Positions 24,566-32,346 of a stretch of DNA of 42,294 nt are shown one piece after another (positions within the stretch are counted from its first letter, which is position 1; each line of letters starts with the position of its first letter). Origin of the DNA: CAYMAT01 sp964388495 (GTDB lineage: Bacteria; Patescibacteriota; Gracilibacteria; Peribacterales; Peribacteraceae); NCBI GenBank assembly GCA_964388495.1, contig CAYMAT010000003.1, positions 1-42,294 on the forward strand. The letters are read 5' to 3'. Under the pieces are notes generated by a model. It ran no database searches. It had not been told where the DNA came from and saw only the letters and a program-made list of their open reading frames with translations. The position numbers and the translations under genes are program-made.

Positions 24566-24628
24566 GTGATCCGCACGCAATGCGCATTCTTTGGCTTCTC
24601 CTTTGGCTCTTTTAGAGCGGAGGCCTGA
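24566..24628 (+). CDS. pheL: phenylalanine leader peptide of pheA
   Basis: A 20-codon ORF starts at GTG 24566, 6 nt after the -10, and ends at TGA 24626-24628. Its centre reads AFFGFSFGSF: five Phe codons (24587, 24590, 24596, 24602 and 24611) within nine codons. It is followed by mutually exclusive RNA hairpins and pheA, the layout known from E. coli pheL-pheA. A ribosome starved of Phe-tRNA would stall here and free the anti-terminator. A second, overlapping ORF from ATG 24580 would encode MRILWLLLWLF; it has only one Phe and fits the pathway less well. Translation from GTG without a Shine-Dalgarno sequence needs leaderless initiation. Confidence 0.75.
   Translation: MIRTQCAFFGFSFGSFRAEA
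24593..24625 (+). promoter_or_regulatory. attenuator 1:2 (pause/protector) hairpin
   Basis: GGC (24593-24595), CTCC (24598-24601) and GCTCT (24606-24610) can pair with AGAGC (24614-24618), GGAG (24619-24622) and GCC (24623-24625), with bulges of 2 and 4 nt. The 5' half overlaps the Phe codons, so a stalled ribosome would prevent it. Confidence 0.6.
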
Positions 24629-24660
24629 ACGCGTGCACAGACTATTACGCTTCAGCCTCC
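24619..24660 (+). promoter_or_regulatory. attenuator 2:3 anti-terminator
   Basis: GGAGG (24619-24623), CTGAA (24625-24629) and GCGT (24631-24634) pair with CCTCC (24656-24660), TTCAG (24651-24655) and ACGC (24647-24650): 14 pairs with two single-nucleotide bulges around a 12-nt loop. Region 2 contains the leader stop codon, so a ribosome finishing the leader would mask it. The pairing is incompatible with the downstream terminator. Confidence 0.7.
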
Positions 24661-24686
24661 CAGACGTTACAGAGGCTTCTTTTTTT
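24654..24686 (+). terminator. attenuator 3:4 terminator
   Basis: AGCCTC (24654-24659) pairs with GAGGCT (24672-24677), followed by T-C and seven T (24680-24686). The 5' arm is shared with the anti-terminator. With only six stem pairs and a 12-nt loop the terminator is modest, as regulated terminators often are. Confidence 0.7.
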
Positions 24687-24701
24687 GAATTCCCCACTCT
24701 T

Positions 24702-25940
24702 ATGACTTCCCCCAATGAGATGAACGGCAAGACGCTCTATTACCTGGGCCCCGAAGATTCTTTCTCGCATGAAGGAGCGCTGGATCTGCAAAAGACCTAC
24801 CCCGGAATGCAACTGAAAAAGTCTCCGTATATTTCGAAAAAACTGGCTAAAGATCAAACTCAAGCGGTAGAACCTGGTGTTTGGGAAAGAATGTTAGATG
24901 AAGGGCATTTGGGACTTGTGCCAGCAGAAAACAGCTCACCTGGGAGCGGAAAAGTGAAGCCGCATCTGGATCTAATTAGGACAGGGGCTGCACGCATACT
25001 GGCAGAGGTGAACGTGTCCGTGAACGCGAGCGTGGGCGCAAAGCCCGGCACGACTCTGGAAAACGCAGTAAAGGTGTATTCGCATGTTCAGGGCCTAAAG
25101 CAAACATCGCGTTTTCGTTCGCAGTACGCATGGCAATCCGTGGAAACAGATAGCACTGTTGCAGCCGCGGAAATCGTCCGAGATGACCAGGAACAATCGC
25201 TCGCAATTGCTTCACCTATCGCACTAAAAAATAGAGGGTTGAATATCCTGGCTCCCGACATAGGGAATCTGAAAAGTGACTTAAATTTCACACAAATGTT
25301 CCTGATGACAAGAAACGGCATTAAGCATGTTTTTCAACCGGAGATGGAATACCACGCACTCATTGTTCGGCTCCCTGAGCGTGTCGGCACGCTCTTGCGC
25401 TTACTCAACGCTATCCGCGTGACCGAAACAAACCTCACCTCTCTCCATTCCCTTCCCGATCCAACTGACCCCAAGGCAATCGACTTCTTTTTGGAACTCG
25501 AAAGCTATGATCAGGGAACACTTGATATCTTATCGCGTCAGCTTGAACCGGAATTTGGCATCACTGAACGTTCGCAGATTCTCGGGAGTTGGAACGTGCG
25601 TCAGTTCACTGGTCCCGGAAATCCTGAAAGCCACAGTATTCCCGAGCGTCTCATTAGCGGTACTCTGGATCCGCATTCAACACTGCATGAGATCACTATC
25701 CGATTAAATGAGCATAAAGGAGTGCTTGCGAATATTCTCACCATGCTCGCAAACGCAGACATAAACCTCACAGATATCGATTCGCATACGGAAGGACATA
25801 AAGAGTACAGCTTCCAAATAAGCCTAGACTCAGCGCGTTCCACACCCTCCAAAGTCCGGCTTGTACATGAGCAATTGTCCTGTTCACGTTTTGTTCAACA
25901 AATGGATTGGAAATCTATGCAGGAACCGCCGCAGGCGTAA
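24702..25940 (+). CDS. pheA: prephenate dehydratase with two ACT domains
   Basis: Prephenate dehydratase makes phenylpyruvate, the precursor of phenylalanine. The 412-residue protein has a dehydratase domain (about 9-205) with LYYLGPEDSFSHEGAL, GLVPAENSSPGSG and ETDSTVAAAEIV. The usual TRF catalytic motif appears as NFTQMFLM, keeping the Thr but not the Arg. Two ACT domains follow (about 215-285 and 325-400: LPERVGTLLRLLNAI and LNEHKGVLANILTMLANADI), where one is normal. The start is ATG 24702, after the attenuator; the frame is open upstream but crosses the terminator. Codon use is visibly AT-richer than in neighbouring genes, which may indicate transfer. No chorismate mutase domain is present. 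Confidence 0.85.
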   Translation: MTSPNEMNGKTLYYLGPEDSFSHEGALDLQKTYPGMQLKKSPYISKKLAKDQTQAVEPGVWERMLDEGHLGLVPAENSSPGSGKVKPHLDLIRTGAARILAEVNVSVNASVGAKPGTTLENAVKVYSHVQGLKQTSRFRSQYAWQSVETDSTVAAAEIVRDDQEQSLAIASPIALKNRGLNILAPDIGNLKSDLNFTQMFLMTRNGIKHVFQPEMEYHALIVRLPERVGTLLRLLNAIRVTETNLTSLHSLPDPTDPKAIDFFLELESYDQGTLDILSRQLEPEFGITERSQILGSWNVRQFTGPGNPESHSIPERLISGTLDPHSTLHEITIRLNEHKGVLANILTMLANADINLTDIDSHTEGHKEYSFQISLDSARSTPSKVRLVHEQLSCSRFVQQMDWKSMQEPPQA

Positions 25941-25952
25941 AATACGTGTCCG

Positions 25953-27047
25953 ATGAAAATCCTAGTCGCATTATCGGGAGGAATCGACTCATCCACGGTA
26001 GCCCACATGCTGCACGAGCAAGGACATGAGCTTATTGGCGTGCGCTTTACCCTGTGGTCAGATCCTCTCGCACCAGCATTGGCAGAAGTACTCCCCAGCA
26101 AGTGCTGCAACGCGCAGACCGCCGCGCGCACCGCGTATGTGGCAAAGAAACTGAAGATACCGCTCCACATCGTGGACTTGCAGGACCAGTTTAAAGAGAA
26201 CGTGGTGGATCCGTTTCTGGACGGGTACAAGCAGGGCCTGACACCCAACCCCTGCATTAACTGCAACCGCACCATGAAGTTTGGGAAACTCCTCGAACTT
26301 ATGAAGGAGTACGGCTGCGAAAAACTTGCGACGGGACATTATGCGCGTGTCGCGAGCGAAAGACTGCCCGATGGCAGTGAGCGCATGCTCCTGCTCACAG
26401 CAGCAGACGAGAGGAAGGACCAGAGCTATTACCTGTATGGCCTCAGCCAGGAACAGCTCAAGTCCGTACTGTTTCCGCTGGGCGCAATGCAGAAAAGCGA
26501 GGTGTACGCGCTGGCCAAGCGATACGGTGTTCCGTTTGATGAGCACTATCGGGAAAGCCAGGACCTCTGCTTCTTCCCGGAGAAAACGCCGGAGGAATTC
26601 CTCAAACGTCATCTGCATAATGCGATGAGTCCGGGGAACATTGTGCGGAGAGACGGCACGGTCGTAGGCCGGCATGAGGGACTGCCGCTCTATACAGTGG
26701 GACAACGACGCGGGCTTGGGGTCGGGGGGCTCAAGATCCCGCTGGAAGTCGTCTCCAAAAACACGCAGGACAACACACTCATTGTGTCCGATAAAGGAAC
26801 CGAGCTGTTGCCTTCGGTCACGCTCACGGACGTCCGCTTTGTCTCCTGGACTCCCGCAGAAAACGAGGATATCGCCTTTGAGTGCCGCACGCGTTCCCTC
26901 AGCGAGCGTATCCCCGGAACACTCCGGATGGGGGGCGGAAAAGCCGTTTTTTCCTTCAAGTTTCCGCAACCACCACAGGCGCCGGGGCAATCTCTGGTTT
27001 TATACCGCGGAGAGGAAGTGGTCGGAGGAGGCGTAATGACACAATAA
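25953..27047 (+). CDS. mnmA: tRNA-specific 2-thiouridylase MnmA
   Basis: MnmA thiolates U34 of tRNAs for Lys, Glu and Gln. The 364-residue length is standard. The ATP-binding PP-loop is VALSGGIDSSTVAHML, the first catalytic Cys lies in NPCINCNRTMKFG, and the second in YRESQDLCFFPEKTPEEFL. The C-terminal beta-barrel shows YTVGQRRGLGVGG. It starts 12 nt after the pheA stop; TAAAAT lies 9 nt before the ATG, so it may have its own promoter as well as read-through from pheA. Confidence 0.96.
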   Translation: MKILVALSGGIDSSTVAHMLHEQGHELIGVRFTLWSDPLAPALAEVLPSKCCNAQTAARTAYVAKKLKIPLHIVDLQDQFKENVVDPFLDGYKQGLTPNPCINCNRTMKFGKLLELMKEYGCEKLATGHYARVASERLPDGSERMLLLTAADERKDQSYYLYGLSQEQLKSVLFPLGAMQKSEVYALAKRYGVPFDEHYRESQDLCFFPEKTPEEFLKRHLHNAMSPGNIVRRDGTVVGRHEGLPLYTVGQRRGLGVGGLKIPLEVVSKNTQDNTLIVSDKGTELLPSVTLTDVRFVSWTPAENEDIAFECRTRSLSERIPGTLRMGGGKAVFSFKFPQPPQAPGQSLVLYRGEEVVGGGVMTQ

Positions 27048-27098
27048 TGGCTGTTACAAGCCAATAGAGAAGTACTTGCCATGTAGGGGAAAAATGAC

Positions 27099-27110
27099 CC
27101 CATGCATGGG
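27099..27110. repeat. 12-bp perfect palindrome upstream of the sortase gene
   Basis: CCCATGCATGGG lies between mnmA and the sortase gene, about 42 nt before the sortase ATG and just upstream of an extended -10 (TGATATACT, near 27126-27134). It could be an operator. The possibility of chance is real for a single 12-bp palindrome. Confidence 0.4.
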
Positions 27111-27151
27111 AAGGAAATGGAAAGTATGATATACTTCTTGGATTCCTGTTC

Positions 27152-28426
27152 ATGCACTCCGCGCACTATGACAGCGACGGCAATATCATCCTCCCCCCGG
27201 AGGGTGAACCCGTGGTGAGACGCGTGGTAAAACCCGCCCCCGCCCCGTCTTTTTCTGCGTCTGAAACACCCCCCTCCGCGCCGGTGGAACGCCTGGCGAC
27301 AGTGGAGTGGCTGGTGGTGGAGGATGATCCGGCCAATCTACCGGCTCCCACAGTCGCCAGCCCCATCAGCGAGCCCGTGCCCGAACGCAGGGAGGCGCTG
27401 CCCATCCGCCGCATGGTGATGACGCAGATTTCCACCATGCAGCAGACCACGCGCGACACGCTGCGCGAGGGGCGCGACCAGTACCACGTAAGCATCCTTG
27501 GGGGCCGATCGGTCCTCTCGCGCATGTACACGGAAATCCGCCTGGTGCTGCGCGCCATTTGGCATTTTTTGGCGCAGCCGGTCTGGGTCCCCACGCGCAA
27601 AAAGAAAGTGAAGCAGTACAGCCGCGGAACGCTCTTTATCCTGGACATCGTCCGCTTTGGGGGAACGTTCGCCGTCATCTTCGGCATTCTGTTTGTGACG
27701 CTCAACTACAAGAGCTTCTGGCAGATCGCCTCCGCGCAGGTGGAGACCGTGCTGGAACCGCCCTCCATTGAAGGCGGCGTGGATGCCGAAAACAAGCAGG
27801 TGGCCGAGACGCTCAATGCCTCGGAAAGCGAAAACGACGCCGGCCGCGAGCGCGGCGAGCTTTTGAGCTTCCTGCCGCCGGTGGGACCGCCGGAGAACCG
27901 CGTACTCATCCCCAAGCTGGGGCTCAATGTGCCGCTGGTGGAACCATCCACGGAGGCGCTACTGCGCCAGGACTGGCCGCAGGTGGAAACGGACATCCAG
28001 CACGCCCTGGAAAAGGGCGTGGTGCACTATCCCGGCACCGCACGCCCGGGGCAGGCCGGTAACTTCTTCATCACCGGCCACAGCTCGTACTACCCGTGGG
28101 CAGCGGGCGACTACAAGAACGTCTTTGCCCGTCTGCACTCGCTGGACGTGGGCGACGAGTACTGGGTGTACTTCCGCGGCGACAAGCACCGCTACATCGT
28201 CCGCGAAAAGAAGGAAGTACTGCCCAGCGACATCACGGTGCTGGACCAGCCGGAGAATAAGCGCATCAGTACCCTCATGACCTGCACGCCGGTGGGCACC
28301 ACGCTCCGCCGTCTCATCGTCGTCTCGCAGGAAGTGGACCCCGTGAGCGGCGAGCCCTTGGCCGTGGGCGAGCGCGGCGGCGAAAAAGAGAAGCCCAAGG
28401 TGCAGCTGGAGGCCTTACCTATCTGA
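27152..28426 (+). CDS. sortase with long cytoplasmic N-terminus
   Basis: A 424-residue membrane transpeptidase. Residues 1-160 are cytoplasmic, Pro/Ser-rich, then basic; one membrane helix follows (about 168-188). The sortase domain (about 245-400) opens with NRVLIPKLGLNVPLVEP. The catalytic triad is visible: His310 in FITGHSSYYPW, Cys378 in TLMTCTPVG, and Arg386/387 in TTLRRLIVV. Sortases cut a C-terminal sorting motif such as LPxTG and join the protein to the cell surface or into pili. The N-terminal cytoplasmic extension is unusually long. Class cannot be assigned safely; the sequence around Cys is near classes C to E. Candidate substrates are encoded at 39025-41315. Confidence 0.9.
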   Translation: MHSAHYDSDGNIILPPEGEPVVRRVVKPAPAPSFSASETPPSAPVERLATVEWLVVEDDPANLPAPTVASPISEPVPERREALPIRRMVMTQISTMQQTTRDTLREGRDQYHVSILGGRSVLSRMYTEIRLVLRAIWHFLAQPVWVPTRKKKVKQYSRGTLFILDIVRFGGTFAVIFGILFVTLNYKSFWQIASAQVETVLEPPSIEGGVDAENKQVAETLNASESENDAGRERGELLSFLPPVGPPENRVLIPKLGLNVPLVEPSTEALLRQDWPQVETDIQHALEKGVVHYPGTARPGQAGNFFITGHSSYYPWAAGDYKNVFARLHSLDVGDEYWVYFRGDKHRYIVREKKEVLPSDITVLDQPENKRISTLMTCTPVGTTLRRLIVVSQEVDPVSGEPLAVGERGGEKEKPKVQLEALPI

Positions 28427-28481
28427 TGTTCTGCGGATGGGCGTAACGCTATACTCATCCGCGACGATCTTTTTCCGTATC

Positions 28482-28571
28482 GCCGCCGTGGTGAAATGGT
28501 AGACACGGGGGACTTAAAATCCCCTGACCCGTTACAGGGTCGTGCTGGTTCAATTCCAGCCGGCGGCACCA
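28482..28571 (+). tRNA. tRNA-Leu (anticodon TAA)
   Basis: A class II tRNA: acceptor GCCGCCG/CGGCGGC, anticodon arm GGGGA-CTTAAAA-TCCCC, long variable arm (TGACCCGTTACAGGGTCG), T-arm GCTGG-TTCAATT-CCAGC, discriminator A and encoded CCA (28569-28571). Anticodon TAA reads TTA. TATACT at 28450-28455 is the likely -10, 26 nt upstream. Confidence 0.97.
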
Positions 28572-28593
28572 TTCGATTCGCTTCGCTCGCTTC

Positions 28594-29142
28594 ATGCTTT
28601 CGATTCTCTCCGGGATCCTGACCCTGTTTGCCTACGTCCCGTACGTGCGGGCGATTCTGCGGCGGGAGACGATTCCCAATTCCGTCAGCTGGTGGATTTG
28701 GGGCTGCACGGGCTTGATCCTCGCATCCACGTACTACGCGACGGGATCGACCGCCGCGCTGGGCCTGGCGATTGGCGCCACTGCAGGGCAAATCCTTACG
28801 GCGCTGCTTTCGCTCAAATACGGGACAGGTAAGCCTGGTCTGATGGACTTGCTGTGTATTGCCGGAGCAGTAGCCGCATTGCTCGTGTGGTATTTCACGC
28901 ACGACGCTTTGCTCCCGCATCTCATGACGGTTGCCATGGATTTCTTTGCATGGCTCCCCACGTTCCGCAAAACGCTCGCTCACCCGGGTAAGGAAGACCG
29001 CCTTTCCTGGATGCTGTGGACAGCGGGCGCGGTGATAGCCCTTACGTCCGCAACGCAATGGACGGTCGCCGAAGTCACCTATCCCGTCTACGTGGTGATC
29101 ACGGACAGCGTTGTGATGCTGCTCACGTTCCGCAAACGTTAA
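28594..29142 (+). CDS. PQ-loop / SemiSWEET-like membrane protein
   Basis: The 182-residue protein has six membrane helices arranged as two similar halves. Each half has a proline-containing helix: GILTLFAYVPYVRAILRRE with SVSWWIWGCTGLIL, and MTVAMDFFAWLPTFRKTLA with RLSWMLWTAGAVIAL. The pattern Pro-x-x-R-x-x-x...-S-W-W/M-x-W matches SWEET-like transporters of sugars or small solutes. The substrate is not predictable. It starts 22 nt after tRNA-Leu, and its stop overlaps the stop of the convergent csaA-like gene by 3 nt. Confidence 0.7.
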   Translation: MLSILSGILTLFAYVPYVRAILRRETIPNSVSWWIWGCTGLILASTYYATGSTAALGLAIGATAGQILTALLSLKYGTGKPGLMDLLCIAGAVAALLVWYFTHDALLPHLMTVAMDFFAWLPTFRKTLAHPGKEDRLSWMLWTAGAVIALTSATQWTVAEVTYPVYVVITDSVVMLLTFRKR

Positions 29143-29471
29143 AACAGCTTTCCCCCAAGCGGTACATCCATTCCCGGATGCAGCAGCACGGCATTCCCGT
29201 CTTTGTCCGGGACACCGAGCGTCAGTGTCTCGGACTGATGTTTCCCAATCTGCCGTGGAGGGAAATTCACCACACCCATCACCAGTTTTCCCACAAGTTC
29301 AGGCCCCTGATACAGCGGCTTCAGCTTAGCCAGGGATTTCTTGGTTCCGATCTCCGGACCAAAATCTATCTGCAAGATGTGTGTGGAATATTTCCCTTCC
29401 GGAAAAGGCTCCACACTCACCACGCGACCCACGCGGATATCCACTTTTTCAAAATCTGCAAAGGTGATCAT
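29139..29471 (-). CDS. csaA: CsaA-like tRNA-binding protein
   Basis: A 110-residue protein consisting of one EMAP/tRNA-bind OB fold. It has FADFEKVDIRVGRVVSVEPFP at the N-terminus, then LQIDFGPEIGTKKSLAKLKPLY, KLVMGVVNFPPRQIG and SETLTLGVPDKDGNAVLLHPG. This is the pattern and length of CsaA, a dimeric protein that binds tRNA and has been proposed as a secretion-related chaperone. Its ATG overlaps the stop of the preceding mannosyltransferase gene (ATGA), so the two are translationally coupled, though a shared role is not obvious. Confidence 0.9.
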   Translation of the reverse strand: MITFADFEKVDIRVGRVVSVEPFPEGKYSTHILQIDFGPEIGTKKSLAKLKPLYQGPELVGKLVMGVVNFPPRQIGKHQSETLTLGVPDKDGNAVLLHPGMDVPLGGKLF

Positions 29472-31285
29472 GGCTTGGATCCTACCATGGCTTCCATGTT
29501 CGCCAGGTGTTCCGCCGCCTTCTCATAGTGGGGGTTAAGGCGTACGACGGCCTTGAGCTGTGTAATGGCCTCCGGAAGCTTGCCTTGTTCGGCCAGGAGA
29601 CTCGCCAGGTGGTACCGTGCGATGAGGTAGGAACCGTTCACATTCACGCCTGCCTGGTAGATCTGGATGGCCTCATCCTTGCGCCCCAATTTTTCCAGCA
29701 TCAGCCCCAGGTTGAAGTACGGCTCCGCGTACTGCCCACCCAAAATCACGGCCTGCCCCAGAGTGTCCAGGCCTTCCTCGGTCTTTCCCGTATCTATCTG
29801 CAGCTCCCCCAAAAGGTACAAACCCATGAGATGCTCCGGAAACGGGTTCTTGGGCACAGACTCGGCGGCAATGCGGTAGTACTTTTCGGCATTGGCCAGG
29901 TCTCCGTGTTTTTTGTACAGGTTGCCGATGTTGGTGAGCGCCACGATGTTCTTGGGGTCGGACTCCACGGCACGCAGGAAAAGCGCCATGCCCTGGTCCT
30001 CCTTACCCTCATCCACGTACAGATCCCCCAGGTTATTGAGCACCATCACGGACGTGGGTGAGACAGTGAGCGCGTGGATGTACAGAGACTCGCTACCCTG
30101 CCACACAAACGCCTCCGCCACCGTGAGCGGGAAGAGAATACCGGTCAACAATATCCCGAGGGTGATATCCAGATACATGACCCGCTCTGCGCCCGTGCGC
30201 GAGCGGACGACCGCAAAAAGCTTTTTAAGAAGGTAGCCGAAGAGCAAAAAAATGCCGATGGCGGGGATATACGCATAACGGTCCGAGGCAAAGAACAGCA
30301 TGCCGTTCTTCCAGACGTTGAAGAAGTTCACGCTCACGGTGAGGAAGAAAAAGAGCAGGCAGGATGCGGGGAAAATCCATCTCTTCCAGAACATCCACAG
30401 CATGACGCACACCAAAACAAGGACGAAGACGACGGGCACAGAGAATTCCGGTGCAGCGAGGGTCACCGGCGTCATCTGGTGGTACGAGACCGAGAAATCC
30501 ACGGGCCAGAAGATTTTGCCCAAGTAGAATACCGTGCTCTTGCAACCAATCAGCGCGTAGTCCCAGAGCGAGAGGTTACCCAGGTTTTTGGTTTTTCCGT
30601 AGTAGGCAATGCCTGCAAACACCACGCCCAGCGCCGCGTACGGCCAGTAACATTTCCCGTTGAGATCGCGGGGGGCTTTCCCTCTCATCAAACCGAGCAG
30701 TGGGAGAATGAGCACGAGTGGTAATACCGTCACCTTACTCAGCAATGCGCACAAAAAGGTGAGAACGCTCCACTTTTTGAGATACACCTCATCAAACCTC
30801 TCCGCTCTCTCAAACAGGTAGAGCGTCAGTAAAAAGAAAAACGTGGAAAGCACGTCTTTGCGCGCGGCCGCCCATGCCACCGCCTCCGTATTGAGCGGAT
30901 GGATGGCAAAGAGGAGTGCCACAAAGAATCCTGCGGTATAGCTGCGGAGGATCATCGCCGCCAAAAAGAAAAGCACGAGCGCGCTCGCAATGTGCAGGAG
31001 GAGATTGGTGAAGTGATAGACCTGGGGAGTGAGTCCCGCCACCGCGTGCTCCAGCTGGTACGTGACCAGCGTCAGCGGAACGTAGAGCTCCGGGTCATAA
31101 GACGTGAATGCGTGAAAGACCGAGCGTGGGGTGAGTTCCTGAACGGTGGCGTTACCGGTGATGAGCAGCGTGTCATCCAGCGAAACAAAGTCACTCGTAA
31201 GCAGATTAGGCACATACGCGGCAAGAGTGAGGCCACAGAGCAGAATGCACCCCGTCCAGAGGCGCGCACGGAAGCTGATGTTCAT
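29468..31285 (-). CDS. TMTC/PMT-like glycosyltransferase with TPR repeats
   Basis: This 605-residue protein has about ten membrane helices (residues 1-400) followed by a TPR array (about 410-600, five or more repeats such as AEPYFNLGLMLEKLGRKDEA and ALTNIGNLYKKHGDLANAEK). The first loop has DFVSLDDTLLITGN, where the Asp pair fits the catalytic site of GT-C transferases. HPLNTEAVAWAAARKDVLST is the conserved loop 2 of the TMTC-like group. Animal TMTC proteins O-mannosylate cadherins; bacterial relatives are presumed to glycosylate surface proteins. No promoter is clear upstream. csaA follows in the same operon. Confidence 0.82.
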   Translation of the reverse strand: MNISFRARLWTGCILLCGLTLAAYVPNLLTSDFVSLDDTLLITGNATVQELTPRSVFHAFTSYDPELYVPLTLVTYQLEHAVAGLTPQVYHFTNLLLHIASALVLFFLAAMILRSYTAGFFVALLFAIHPLNTEAVAWAAARKDVLSTFFFLLTLYLFERAERFDEVYLKKWSVLTFLCALLSKVTVLPLVLILPLLGLMRGKAPRDLNGKCYWPYAALGVVFAGIAYYGKTKNLGNLSLWDYALIGCKSTVFYLGKIFWPVDFSVSYHQMTPVTLAAPEFSVPVVFVLVLVCVMLWMFWKRWIFPASCLLFFFLTVSVNFFNVWKNGMLFFASDRYAYIPAIGIFLLFGYLLKKLFAVVRSRTGAERVMYLDITLGILLTGILFPLTVAEAFVWQGSESLYIHALTVSPTSVMVLNNLGDLYVDEGKEDQGMALFLRAVESDPKNIVALTNIGNLYKKHGDLANAEKYYRIAAESVPKNPFPEHLMGLYLLGELQIDTGKTEEGLDTLGQAVILGGQYAEPYFNLGLMLEKLGRKDEAIQIYQAGVNVNGSYLIARYHLASLLAEQGKLPEAITQLKAVVRLNPHYEKAAEHLANMEAMVGSKP

Positions 31286-31321
31286 AGGTTCTAGGGTCCT
31301 GTACTCCGGCTTCGCATGGAA

Positions 31322-31350
31322 TTGCTAAATATATATAAATATGTTATAAT
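31322..31350 (+). promoter_or_regulatory. promoter of the EamA transporter gene
   Basis: TTGCTA (31322-31327), 17 nt, TATAAT (31345-31350), with GTG 31357 following after 6 nt. The AT-rich spacer resembles that at 11419-11435. Confidence 0.75.
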
Positions 31351-31356
31351 TAACTC

Positions 31357-32346
31357 GTGACAGAAATGATACAAAAATTCATGCTTGCGGTGCCGTGGAG
31401 AAAGGAAAAGCCCTCGTCCACAGCGATTGGGTGGATGGCCTTGATTACCTGCATTTTCGCCGCTTCCACGTACAACACCTTCGCAAAGCAGCTGACAGGC
31501 AGTCTTTCACCGCTCTCCCTCTTTTTTGTCAGTGAATTTCTGACGGGGTTCTTTGTTCTCCTTTCCTATGGGGGAATGCCCGTTGTGAGCGACCTCTTCC
31601 GCCTGCGCAAGTCCGCCCGTCTCCCGCTCTTCATTGTGGGCCTCACCAACGGAACACTGGCTCCCCTTCTCCTCTTCCCGGGTTTGCGCTTGAGCGGAGC
31701 CGTCAACGCGTCCATCTTTGGCAATCTGGAACAGTTCTTTCTGGTGATCCTCGCTGTAACTTTTCTCAAAGAGGCATTCCACCGCGAACACGGCCTCTGC
31801 ATGATCGCCACCGTCATCGGCATGCTGACCATCAGTCTCCGCGGCTTCACGGACGGCATGCAGCTCCATTTTGGCGACGTGCTGCTCGTCCTCTCGTCGG
31901 TGTCCTATGCCATAGGCGGCATCATCTTCCGCCGTTATCTGCACGACATTCCGCCGCATCTGGTGCTCTTTGCCCGCGCCACCACGGCGGTATCGTTCTT
32001 CTTCCTGCTTTCCCCGTTCTTGCACCACACGTTGGTGGAGGAACTGCAGGTTTTCCCGTGGACATTGATCCCCATTCTCCTGGGTTTTGGGTTCATTTCC
32101 CGCTTCCTGAACGTCTTCACGTTTTACGAGGCACTGGACCATTTACCCGTCACCACGGTCTCCATTCTGATGAACCTGAATGTGATTCCGTCCATTATCT
32201 TTGCACATATGGTTCTGCGGGAGCCCATCGAGACATACCATCTCCTGGGTGGCGCGCTAATCGTCTCGGGAGGATTGCTCCTGGAATTCGCGGGTGCACA
32301 CAAGAACAAGGACCTGCTGGAGAATCACATGCGCAGCTCACAGTAA
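31357..32346 (+). CDS. EamA-family (DMT) transporter
   Basis: A 329-residue protein with ten membrane helices in two EamA repeats (about 25-160 and 175-310). Repeat patterns include AASTYNTFAKQLTGSLSPL near the start, GLTNGTLAPLLLFPGLRLSG, and YHLLGGALIVSGGLLLEF near the end, the typical last-helix signature. DMT transporters export amino acids, nucleotides or metabolites; the substrate is unknown. The start is GTG 31357, set by the promoter spacing; a Met follows three codons later. The stop is directly adjacent to that of the convergent SLH gene. Confidence 0.88.
   Translation: MTEMIQKFMLAVPWRKEKPSSTAIGWMALITCIFAASTYNTFAKQLTGSLSPLSLFFVSEFLTGFFVLLSYGGMPVVSDLFRLRKSARLPLFIVGLTNGTLAPLLLFPGLRLSGAVNASIFGNLEQFFLVILAVTFLKEAFHREHGLCMIATVIGMLTISLRGFTDGMQLHFGDVLLVLSSVSYAIGGIIFRRYLHDIPPHLVLFARATTAVSFFFLLSPFLHHTLVEELQVFPWTLIPILLGFGFISRFLNVFTFYEALDHLPVTTVSILMNLNVIPSIIFAHMVLREPIETYHLLGGALIVSGGLLLEFAGAHKNKDLLENHMRSSQ

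Noticed and set aside
24580..24615. Alternative leader ORF MRILWLLLWLF from ATG
   Set aside because: It has an ATG but only one Phe codon and two Trp codons; the pathway downstream and the hairpin geometry fit the Phe-rich GTG frame better. It is not excluded.
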